Positions 17,737 to 25,515 of a DNA stretch of 64,000 bases are shown piece by piece (the stretch's first letter is position 1; every line of letters begins with the position of its first letter). Source of the DNA: Halohasta litchfieldiae (GTDB lineage Archaea; Halobacteriota; Halobacteria; Halobacteriales; Haloferacaceae); the NCBI RefSeq assembly GCF_002788215.1, contig NZ_CP024845.1:1240001-1304000 (forward strand), in the 5' to 3' direction. A program made the position numbers and the translations under genes. A model generated the notes under the pieces. That model saw only the letters and a list, made by a program, of their open reading frames with translations, was not told the DNA's origin and searched no databases.

Positions 17737-18747
17737 AAAGCATTAAATAAGACGAGTCAGGACCTCATGGCTGCAAAAACGCATAATAAAGTCTGTGAGA
17801 TTGGTACCAAAGCAGCTCGTGATATTCTTGGACTTCAATTAAATGGGATCCATCTTTATGATGAGAATAAATCAGGACTTGTACCGATGGCAACCACTGA
17901 TGGTCTAACTGATCTCATCGGTGAGCCCCCGGTACTCACAGGTGATAATAGTATCGCATGGCGTGTCTACAACAAAGGAGATGCACTTGCACTTGATAAT
18001 GTCCATACAGATCCTGATAGATATAATCCAGATACGTTAATTCGGAGTGAAATATATCTCCCAATCGGTGATTATGGTATCTTAATCGGTGGTTCAACAG
18101 AGTCAGAACAATTTGATGATCAAGATATAGTACTTGGTGAAATACTAGCAGGGAACATCAACACAGCACTTGAGCAGGTTTCACAAACACAACAATTGCA
18201 GGCTCGCGAAAGAGAACTCACGCGTCAAAATGAGCGCTTAGAGGAGTTTACCAGTGTTGTTTCGCATGATATCCAAAATCCACTGACAGTCGCTGCAGGT
18301 AATTTGCAACTCGCTATTGAAAACAATGATAGCGAGTATCTCAATAAGGTAAAGCGTGCACACGACCGAATGGAGGCCTTGGTTGATAATCTCCTCACAC
18401 TCGCCCAGGAGGGTGCTAATACAGCAGACATCACCCCTGTATCACTTACTGAACTCTCTGAGGGTTGTTGGCAGAATGTGGAAACATCGACAGCTACTCT
18501 CAATGTTACTACTAATAGTATAGTTTTCGCTGACAAGAATCGGCTCAAGCAACTCTTTGAGAACCTTTTTGCAAATGCTGTCGAACACGGTGGAGAGACT
18601 GTGACAGTTGGCGCCTTAGAAGATGGGTTCTACGTCTCTGATGATGGGCCGGGAATACCCGTTGATGAACGTGATCAAGTGTTCAAATTCGGTCATTCAA
18701 CCTCAGATAGCGGAACTGGATTTGGTTTAAACATCGTCAAAGAAATT

Positions 18748-20191
18748 GGTCGTGTTGCAAAGCGGTCTAGACTTTGCCGCTGGTACTCTCAATTGAGAGG
18801 TCACAGTTGATGGCTGTTTTGGTCGAACGTTGGAGCAGTTCGTCGAGGAACGCTTGGTAGTACTCGGGGTCGGCGTACTTCACCAACCGAAGTTGGAGTA
18901 TCGCTTCCAATCCCTCTGCTGTCCAGCGCATCCACTGGTTCTTGCACCGCTTGCTGACCTCGCCCATCAGTCGTTCGACGGGGTTCGAGGTCCACGGAAC
19001 CTCGAACCCCTCGACAGCGTGCTCGGCGAACGTCACAATCGACGGCAGCCACCGCCGAAGATACCCTGCAGCCTTTGCTGACCCGAACTGCTCCAGTTGC
19101 CACGCTGTCTTCTCTAATCGCTCTCTCGTTCGCGCGATCCGCGAGCGGATCGCCGCGAACTCCTCCGCTGGACGATGCTTCGCCACAGAGTTCTTCAGAT
19201 GGAACACCTCGTCGATCACCTCCGAAACGATCTCCTTCCGACGGTCCAAGGAGAAGACGCCATCGTCCCAGAGGGTGTAACCCAGCGTTCGGCCGACGTG
19301 GACGAGATCGAGCTGGTGGTCACGGTTTTCGTCGGTAAAGGCTGTGACGATGCCGCTATCAGCGTCACTGACGACCGTCGCGTCGTCAGTGACTGCGCCG
19401 ATATCATCGAGTTCGGCGGCAGTTTCGTCCCAGTCAGCGTTGACCGACAGATCCAGCAGGGAGCGTGACTCTTCGGCGGTGTCTTCGCCGAGCGTTGCTT
19501 GGACGGAGTGGGACGAGCGGTCGTCGTCTTGGCTGTGGCACTTTGTCCCGTCAGGAATGACGGCGTCAGCGTCTGTGCCAGCGACACAGTCTGGAAGGAA
19601 CTGTTTGAGCTTGTGGCCGTATTTCTTGGCACGGCGGTTGATGGTGGTCGGCGACGGCATCGAGACGAAGCTGTCGCCGTGATTGGCAGCGTCTCGATAG
19701 CTGAGCGAGGTAGCGAGATCGACGCTTTTGGCGGCGATGTCCTGCTGATAGCGGTTCTGCCCGTCGAAGTCGAGAACGTCTTCGACGGGCCGGAAGTAGC
19801 TGGATTCGTCTGGGGAAGCGGCTGTATCTTCGACGTAGTGGAGAGAGAACTCGTGTTCTCCGGCAGTTGTGACAGCTGTGCGGGTGTCGGTGCCGGCGCG
19901 TTGGAAGCGCTGGTCACCGTTGCCATGTGCGTGTTTCTCACCACAGAGCGCCTCGACGCTGGCGGCGTCGAGGCTCTCGACCAGCGATTCGAGAAGGACT
20001 GCTTCGAGGTTCTGGTCAGTGACGGCCTCGGCAAGCGTGGCGAGCGGTAGCGTTTTGTCGTCGTCGATACTCAGTTCGAACCGCACGTCGATTGTGGCGT
20101 GCATGGGGTACCTCGGTTTGGACACCAGAGGCAACCCCGCCTTCACGGGAGTCAGTTACTACTGAACTCTAGAGGACTTTGCGACACGACC
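18748..20191 (-). mobile_element. ISH6-like insertion sequence, copy 2 (1444 bp)
   Basis: Identical in length and, as far as I can read, in sequence to copy 1 and in the same orientation. The flanking octamers differ, however: AAGAAATT on the left (18740-18747) and GATATATT on the right (20192-20199). The left flank is inside the kinase gene and the right flank is inside a DUF7344-like gene. Thus the element marks a deletion or recombination junction, not a simple insertion. Confidence 0.9.
18767..20146 (-). CDS. ISH6-family transposase (copy 2)
   Basis: Same 459-residue protein as copy 1, with no residue difference, so both elements are young or are kept alike by recombination. An intact gene could provide transposase for both copies. 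The two copies are in direct orientation, and homologous exchange between them would delete the kinase segment 17737-18747. Confidence 0.85.
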   Translation of the reverse strand: MKAGLPLVSKPRYPMHATIDVRFELSIDDDKTLPLATLAEAVTDQNLEAVLLESLVESLDAASVEALCGEKHAHGNGDQRFQRAGTDTRTAVTTAGEHEFSLHYVEDTAASPDESSYFRPVEDVLDFDGQNRYQQDIAAKSVDLATSLSYRDAANHGDSFVSMPSPTTINRRAKKYGHKLKQFLPDCVAGTDADAVIPDGTKCHSQDDDRSSHSVQATLGEDTAEESRSLLDLSVNADWDETAAELDDIGAVTDDATVVSDADSGIVTAFTDENRDHQLDLVHVGRTLGYTLWDDGVFSLDRRKEIVSEVIDEVFHLKNSVAKHRPAEEFAAIRSRIARTRERLEKTAWQLEQFGSAKAAGYLRRWLPSIVTFAEHAVEGFEVPWTSNPVERLMGEVSKRCKNQWMRWTAEGLEAILQLRLVKYADPEYYQAFLDELLQRSTKTAINCDLSIESTSGKV

Positions 20192-20566
20192 GATATATTG
20201 GCTGAACTCTCGGGATGTCGGGAGCAGTTTCACATCACCACTCCGCGAGTCGTAGTCGACAATTCCATTGGTATGCAACGCCGAGAGATGTGTCTGATAC
20301 AGTGAGATGTGGACGCGTTTCCGCTGTTTGTACGTCACTTCTTCGACCGGTATGTCGTTTTCTGCGGCGGCGATGAGTTCAGAGAGTTCTCGAATCTGGA
20401 GGCTACCGTCTGCACTCGGTTGATCTCGAAGGAACTGTACGGCAAGTCGCCGCCGCCGATTCGAGAGCATTTTGAACATATTGTCTTTCGAAAGCGCAAT
20501 CTCATCTGTTGTTTCGTTCAGACTGTGAGGGTAGTTTTGGCTTTCCAACCTCGATTGTGGGGGCAT
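20192..20566 (-). pseudogene. DUF7344-type winged-helix regulator, 3' end cut off by ISH6-like element
   Basis: The N-terminal winged helix is intact (LSKDNMFKMLSNRRRRLAVQFL, RISLYQTHLSALHTNGIVDYD-like segment, EFSQYI) and matches the pattern in the gene at 21751-22278 (ILANSRRRETIRHL ... SLHQTHLPKLAELGIVEYN ... DQYL). The relative goes on for about 60 residues with two membrane helices; here the frame runs into the insertion sequence and ends at 20159 after ten foreign residues. The DNA-binding half may still be made, without its membrane anchor. Confidence 0.75.
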
Positions 20567-20805
20567 ATAGGTATTATAGATTGTCTGGATAATAACTATG
20601 TATGTCAGTAACTAAATTAACGAAGCCAATAAGGTGTTCCTAACACCGACACGGTCGTGTGGTTTTCATTTGAAACCACTATGTTGACATGATAGCCACT
20701 CTGTGGGTACTGTGCAGAGATCGCTCCGAGACCACAGCACAAACCAACGATTTGCCAGTCGGTAGGGGGGTGCCAACTACGGTCTTGCCAGTCGGTCGAC
20801 GAGGT

Positions 20806-21651
20806 ATGCATCCCGAACCACGGTTGCCTCGGTTGATTACGACCATCAAGCAGCCAGAATACACTGGCGACAATCGATGTCTCCCATGCACGATTCTGAA
20901 CAGTCTCATCAGTGTTGGGCTCGCTGTTCTCATTGGCGGGACCATCGAGGCAGTCGTCGGCTCATACGGCGTCCTAGTTGGGATCCTCGTGGTGGTAGTC
21001 TGTCTCGCAGTAATCTACCTCCGTGGCTATCTGGTTCCGGGAACACCAGCGCTCACCAAGCGATATCTGCCGACCCAACTCCGGGGCTGGTTCAAATCCA
21101 ACAGTCGACAACCGCTGTTGGATGGGACCGACCCCACCGAACTGCTCGTCGAGATAGGAGTCGTCGTCGACGATCCGAGCGCTGCCGACTACACGCTCGC
21201 GCCGGTGTTCCTCGAAGAGTGGCGCGAATCGATCCGACTCCATTGGGGCGACGAGGAACTCGCCCGCGAGAGTCTGGGGAAGCTCTCGGGTGCCGACCCT
21301 GATTCGCTCGCGTTCGAACACGAGGCCCAGCGGTTCCGCGTGACTGCCGAGGGACTGCATCTCGCGACGTGGCCCTCACGGGAGGCCTGTATCGCTGATG
21401 CCGCCGCCGCACGGGAGTTGGTCGACTGGGACCCCGACTGGAGCCGCCGTCGGCTCGTCGTCCAGTCGGATATTCTCGGTGCGCTTCGGCTCTTTATCGA
21501 GCGGTGTCCGGCCTGCGACGGGACGGTTTCGTTGTCCCACGAGGCTGTCGAGTCGTGCTGTTGGAGCTACGATGTCGTCGCTGCAACCTGTGACCACTGT
21601 GATGCGAGGCTGTTCGAGATGGATATCGACCCCGACACACTGCCGCAGTAA
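20806..21651 (+). CDS. haloarchaeal membrane protein with zinc-ribbon-like C-terminus
   Basis: From ATG 20806 the protein begins MHPEPRLPRLITTIKQPEYT and continues GDNRCLPCTILN, a conserved haloarchaeal start with a Cys pair. Two hydrophobic helices follow (residues about 30-50 and 52-75). The remainder is a large soluble domain ending in paired cysteines, RCPACDGTVSL and ATCDHCDARLFEMD, arranged as a zinc ribbon. The frame is open upstream to 20689 but that part has no protein character. It is divergent from the truncated DUF7344 gene and convergent with the intact one. Function unknown. Confidence 0.7.
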   Translation: MHPEPRLPRLITTIKQPEYTGDNRCLPCTILNSLISVGLAVLIGGTIEAVVGSYGVLVGILVVVVCLAVIYLRGYLVPGTPALTKRYLPTQLRGWFKSNSRQPLLDGTDPTELLVEIGVVVDDPSAADYTLAPVFLEEWRESIRLHWGDEELARESLGKLSGADPDSLAFEHEAQRFRVTAEGLHLATWPSREACIADAAAARELVDWDPDWSRRRLVVQSDILGALRLFIERCPACDGTVSLSHEAVESCCWSYDVVAATCDHCDARLFEMDIDPDTLPQ

Positions 21652-21750
21652 TCGGAGAGAACAGTTGGAAAACAAAATCGACGCCAAGCAGTCAGCGTCG
21701 TATCCGTTTGATTTATAAACAGAGCAAAGTCGACTCGGACTGACAATCTA

Positions 21751-22278
21751 TTATAAAAACCGTTGTCGGAGATACCACCGCACCGACCACAACTGATAGG
21801 TGACCGACAGTGCGAAGGCGACCAGAAAACCGCTGGCCCACAGTAGCGGGTCGACACTGTCGACAAGAGGGATCTCTGCGAGCGACGTGACGACCGCAAG
21901 TAGTGAGACGATGCCGAGCGTCCGGTAATACTCTCCCCATGTGAGCCCGGAGGGCGACAGCAGCGCTAGGTACTGGTCGACCTCACGCGCGGAGTTCCGG
22001 ACACTGACCGTCCGTGCTTCCAGGTTGTATTCGACGATCCCGAGTTCGGCGAGCTTCGGGAGGTGTGTCTGATGCAAGGAGTTGTAGACGCTCTCCCGAC
22101 ACGGTCGCGGCGGTGGCGACTGTCCCGTTTCATCGGTCGCAATCGCCTCCGAGAGCTTCCGAAGCGACACCGTTCGCCCCCCAGCGGTGTCGGTCAGGTG
22201 GCGGATCGTTTCCCGTCGACGGGAGTTAGCAAGAATATCGTACACGACCGACTCCGGGAGCGATCGATTTCTGAGCAT
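21751..22278 (-). CDS. DUF7344-type regulator with two membrane helices
   Basis: Residues 1-110 form a winged helix of the haloarchaeal DUF7344 type (VYDILANSRRRETIRHLTDT, ESVYNSLHQTHLPKLAELGI, VEYNLEARTVSVRN). Two hydrophobic helices follow at about 125-142 and 146-168 and a basic tail (RWYLRQRFL). Such membrane-tethered regulators are abundant in haloarchaea and are often near chemotaxis, surface or signalling genes. Upstream of its start is a five-unit 22-bp tandem repeat. Confidence 0.75.
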   Translation of the reverse strand: MLRNRSLPESVVYDILANSRRRETIRHLTDTAGGRTVSLRKLSEAIATDETGQSPPPRPCRESVYNSLHQTHLPKLAELGIVEYNLEARTVSVRNSAREVDQYLALLSPSGLTWGEYYRTLGIVSLLAVVTSLAEIPLVDSVDPLLWASGFLVAFALSVTYQLWSVRWYLRQRFL

Positions 22279-22316
22279 ACATCTCTATTGAGCAAGATCA
22301 TCATGATTTCGAGCGA

Positions 22317-22426
22317 CATACCGGAATGGATCGTAGCACATACCGGATCAGATACCAGTACATATTGGATCGGACGCCAGCACATACTGGATCGGATACT
22401 AGTACATACCGGAACAGTTTGGAATG
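22317..22426. repeat. tandem repeat of five 22-bp units
   Basis: Units begin at 22317, 22339, 22361, 22383 and 22405, each opening with CATACYGGATC or CATATTGGATC and mostly ending in CYAGTA or CCAGCA; a partial sixth unit (CATACC) follows at 22427. The period is two helical turns, so proteins bound to each unit would face the same side of the DNA. It lies between the divergent DUF7344 gene (ATG at 22278) and the secretion cluster (ATG at 22679) and could be an operator array. The rest of the 22279-22678 gap holds no gene. Confidence 0.8.
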
Positions 22427-22678
22427 CATACCACCGGTGAGTTCGTCCGTAATGATTGATTTGACACCCTGTCGACTGGCAGTAGGAGTCCTCAACGATC
22501 CGGATGCGCTGGGTTACGCCACTCAAATACGGGGTTTAAACGGATAGCTGCGGCACTATGGTGCTGTTCGAAACCCGGGTGTGGAATCGTAACTACGTGG
22601 GTCGCTGTTCAGGGGTGTAGCAACCGAACTCGGACGAACCGTCCATCGATATCGGTCGACCAGTTCGGGAGCAAACCA

Positions 22679-23602
22679 ATGACAAACGACAACACGCAAA
22701 TCGGCCTCTCGCGGCGAAAAGTACTCGGTGGAATCGGTGCAGTCGGCGTCGCAAGCGCAGGTGCAGGTATCGGGACAACGGCCTTCTTCAGCGACAACGA
22801 AAGCTTCGAGAACAACACGATCACCGCCGGCCAGTTCGAGCTGGCGGTCACCCAGTCGACACATTTCGTCGATCAAGATGGAATCGGCCCCGATGAACAG
22901 AACTTCGAGACGATGCTTGCCGAAGCACAGTCCGTGGACGACTCCGTCGAAGTCCTGGATGGCTTCCTCGACATCACCGACGCAAAGCCCGGTGACAGCT
23001 ACAAATACTGCTGGGATATCTGTGTGAACCATAACCCCGGCTACGTCCAGATCACCCTCGACAGCGAGGAACTGACCGGCAACGACAACGGTGTCACCCA
23101 CACCGACGCCTCGGGCACGCTCGGGGAGTACATGCTTGCGGTCGTCACCATCGACGACCAGCGCGCTGGCGACGACACGGATATCGTCTTCACCGGCACG
23201 CTTGCGGAACTCGTCGAGGAGTGGAACGAGGGGGGCCTCATTCACGCCGTCGCGGATGTCGACCCAGAAACTGAAGAGCCATTCGTCGAATACTGCCATC
23301 TCCCATGTGAGTCAGCTGTCGAGGGTGGCGAACTCTCGCCCGACGAAGATGGGGTCGAGGTCTGTGTCTACCTCTACCTGCCCTCGCATGCGGATATCGG
23401 ATCGGAAGTCGACGTCGACGGCCACACCTTCGGCCCACTCGACGCAGCAGACTCCCCCGGAAATCTGGTCCAGGGCGCTTCGTTCAGCGGTGATCTCGCG
23501 TTCGCCGCCGAGCAGTGCCGCCACAACGACGACCCGTTCACACACAACGGGACCGCAGACAGCGGGACCGATGGTGATGGGCTGACCAACCAGACTGCCT
23601 GA
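22679..23602 (+). CDS. secreted protein with SipW-type leader (TasA/CalY-like)
   Basis: The N-terminus has the run GLSRRKVLGGIGAVGVASAG, then GTTAFFSDNESFENNTITAG. An RR motif precedes a hydrophobic core, and the FFSDxESFxNNxITAG junction is the hallmark of proteins cleaved by SipW-type signal peptidases. The mature part (about 265 residues) is acidic, beta-rich, with several Cys (YCWDICVNHNPGY, YCHLPCES) and the shared tail LAFAAEQCRHND. TasA-type proteins form extracellular fibres in bacteria; the archaeal ones are thought to be matrix or surface proteins. It is first in a row of similar genes ending in a signal peptidase. Confidence 0.8.
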   Translation: MTNDNTQIGLSRRKVLGGIGAVGVASAGAGIGTTAFFSDNESFENNTITAGQFELAVTQSTHFVDQDGIGPDEQNFETMLAEAQSVDDSVEVLDGFLDITDAKPGDSYKYCWDICVNHNPGYVQITLDSEELTGNDNGVTHTDASGTLGEYMLAVVTIDDQRAGDDTDIVFTGTLAELVEEWNEGGLIHAVADVDPETEEPFVEYCHLPCESAVEGGELSPDEDGVEVCVYLYLPSHADIGSEVDVDGHTFGPLDAADSPGNLVQGASFSGDLAFAAEQCRHNDDPFTHNGTADSGTDGDGLTNQTA

Positions 23603-23648
23603 GCTGGCCGCCTGACTACCGAACACCCTCTTTCGAACCCATATTCAA

Positions 23649-25367
23649 ATGACAAACAACAACATACCGCTCTCTCGTCGCAGTGTACTCGGTGGTCTCG
23701 GCGCAATCGGCGTCGCCTCGGCCGGTGCCGGACTCGGCACAACCGCCTTTTTCAGCGACACCGAGAGCTTCGAGAACAACACGATCACTGCTGGTGGAGT
23801 CGAACTCCGGATGGACTGGCAACAGAGCTACTACACCGGTATTTCGGGGCAAGACCCAGAAGACCACACGACCTGGGAGCCGATCAACGCCTACCCCGAT
23901 CTGGACGGTGACAACCGCCAGGACCCGATCTACACACGCTTCCAACTGGCCGAGGACCCGACACTGGTCGGACTCCCAGTCGACGCTGACGACGAGGAGA
24001 TCGAACAGGCCTACCGCGGTCAGTTCGCCAGCTTCGAGGAGACGACTGGAAGCGGGAACACCCCATTCGTGGGTCCGGTGATCAATCTCGACGATGTCAA
24101 ACCCGGTGACAGAGGCGAGATCACGATCAGCAAACACGTCTTCGACAACCCGGCGTACCTCTGGCTGAACGCAAGCGGCTTCGAAAACACCATCGGCGAG
24201 CTGAACGAGCCGAAACGGGCGGCGCTCGTCGACCGGTACAGCGCGGAACTGGGCGACTCGTTCACTGACGCGGATCTGGTCGCGTTGGCAGAGGCCGAGG
24301 CCCAGTTCGCCAAAGAGATCGAAGCCACGCTCTGGTATGACGACGACTGTGACAACTTCTTCGACGGCGGCTCGCCGTCCTGTATCCAGTTCGTCGTCGA
24401 CAACACGGATTCGATGGGGAGCCAGGCTCCGGGCTCGTTTACCGAACTAAAAGACGAACTGCTGATCGAGGCACTCGAAACCTACGTCGGTCGACTCGAC
24501 ACCAAAGACGGCACAGAGCCAGCCGATGGCGATACCGGCTTGTTCAGTGTCGGACTCACCAACTGGACGACCGTCGCCGATACGGTTCTCACGCCGACGA
24601 GTACCGCGGCCGACATCGTTGGTACCGATGGTGGATCCTACACCGATTCGACAGGGCTCCAGACGATCAACTACCAGGACGAAATCATCGGTGGGACGGA
24701 TCTCCCGAACGCAATCGAAGCGGGGGCTTCGGTGCTCGGAGGGTGTCCAGAGGACGAAGATCGGATTATGGTTCTGATCACGAACGGGATCAACGTCGAC
24801 ACGAGTGACTTCCTGGCGTCAGCGAGCGCCAATCTTCGAAGCAACGGTGGCGAGGTCGACCAGTTCCTCATCATCGGGTTCGGAACCAGCGCCGACGACG
24901 CACAGACGCTGGGAGAGATCAGCACGCTTCCGGGGAACCACGCGTTCATGCTCGTCTCCGGTTCAAATATCGACGCCGCGATCAACGGCCCGACAGATCC
25001 AAACACGGAGCCGGTTACGAGCGTCGCCGAGGAGATCGGCTTTACTGCGGGGGGCGAAGAGACGATCTTCGAGGGCTCGCTGTACGATCTACTCACACAG
25101 CCCGCAGGGATCACCGATGGCTCGGTCGAGGGCTACCAAGTCGACGGGATTGCCGAGGGCTACCCGCTCGATGCCGACCGGAACCGCGATGGTCGACAGT
25201 GTTATCCCAACTCCGATACGCGCTGTATCGCCTTAGAGTGGCATCTCCCTTTCGAGGTCGGCAACGAAATCCAGGGTGATTCGGCAGTGTTCTCGCTCGA
25301 TTTCTACGCCGAACAGTGCCGCCACAACGACGGCTCGCACAATCCGTTCGTGGAGGCCGCCGACTGA
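23649..25367 (+). CDS. SipW-type secreted protein with von Willebrand A-like domain (altered MIDAS)
   Basis: Leader nearly identical to its neighbours (SRRSVLGGLGAIGVASAGAG, then TTAFFSDTESFENNTITAG). Residues about 245-450 form a von Willebrand A-like domain: CIQFVVDNTDSMGSQ at the metal-site strand, IMVLITNGINVDTSDF further on. The metal-ion-dependent adhesion site should read DxSxS; here it is DNTDS, so metal binding may be lost or altered. The C-terminus carries LPFEVGNEIQGDSAVF and FYAEQCRHNDGSHNPF, the tail shared by this cluster. Probably exported, processed and assembled on the cell surface. Confidence 0.8.
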   Translation: MTNNNIPLSRRSVLGGLGAIGVASAGAGLGTTAFFSDTESFENNTITAGGVELRMDWQQSYYTGISGQDPEDHTTWEPINAYPDLDGDNRQDPIYTRFQLAEDPTLVGLPVDADDEEIEQAYRGQFASFEETTGSGNTPFVGPVINLDDVKPGDRGEITISKHVFDNPAYLWLNASGFENTIGELNEPKRAALVDRYSAELGDSFTDADLVALAEAEAQFAKEIEATLWYDDDCDNFFDGGSPSCIQFVVDNTDSMGSQAPGSFTELKDELLIEALETYVGRLDTKDGTEPADGDTGLFSVGLTNWTTVADTVLTPTSTAADIVGTDGGSYTDSTGLQTINYQDEIIGGTDLPNAIEAGASVLGGCPEDEDRIMVLITNGINVDTSDFLASASANLRSNGGEVDQFLIIGFGTSADDAQTLGEISTLPGNHAFMLVSGSNIDAAINGPTDPNTEPVTSVAEEIGFTAGGEETIFEGSLYDLLTQPAGITDGSVEGYQVDGIAEGYPLDADRNRDGRQCYPNSDTRCIALEWHLPFEVGNEIQGDSAVFSLDFYAEQCRHNDGSHNPFVEAAD

Positions 25368-25403
25368 ACTGGTTGCCAGCGCTCACCTGCTCCCTTCGTC
25401 TCC

Positions 25404-25492
25404 ACCCACTTGGAGCACGGTCTCTCGACATCGTTGAGATGCTGTGACACGGGCCTCGCCCGTGGATGGCGGTTCGATTCCGTCAGTGGGTA
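25404..25492 (+). other. tRNA-like fold (remnant or coincidence)
   Basis: An acceptor-like pairing ACCCACT (25404-25410) with AGTGGGT (25485-25491) closes 89 bases that contain a T-arm with GGTTCGATTCC (25471-25481 region), an anticodon-arm-like stem CACGG/CCGTG and a possible AGCA/TGCT D-stem. Against a working tRNA: the D-loop is about 22 bases, the base before the would-be anticodon is C instead of T, and there is no TATA element upstream. It lies just before the ATG of the next secreted protein and may be a degenerate tRNA insertion. Confidence 0.3.
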
Positions 25493-25515
25493 TTCCCCTC
25501 TTGGGGACCCAAATC

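Larger units (their letters stand above)
15145..18747 (+). pseudogene. hybrid sensor histidine kinase gene interrupted by one ISH6-like element and truncated by another
   Basis: Removing the insertion 16293-17736 plus one copy of its 8-bp duplication restores one frame across the junction (QLKALNKTSQDLM). The product would have a receiver (VLHVDDDLDL ... CIISDYDMSN ... FTGKGS), two PAS domains, a GAF domain, HisKA (VVSHDIQNPLTVAAGN) and HATPase (NLFANAVEHGG, DDGPGIP, GTGFGLNIVKEI). It stops at 18747, where the second element begins, about 30 residues short of the end seen in the related kinase at 31300-32319. The ATG at 15145 fits the receiver better than the upstream TTG at 15136. The receiver-first, kinase-last order matches the haloarchaeal signal-transduction kinases that act in the cytoplasm. 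Confidence 0.85.

Noticed and set aside
16293-20191. Composite transposon of two direct ISH6-like copies carrying the kinase segment
   Set aside because: Copy 1 has its own 8-bp duplication and the outer flanks do not match, so the pair did not move as a unit.
20689-20805. N-terminal extension of the zinc-ribbon membrane protein
   Set aside because: No hydrophobic or family-like content; homologous-looking sequence begins at the Met encoded at 20806.
25404-25492. Functional class II tRNA
   Set aside because: Irregular D and anticodon arms, no U33, no promoter; reported only as a tRNA-like fold.
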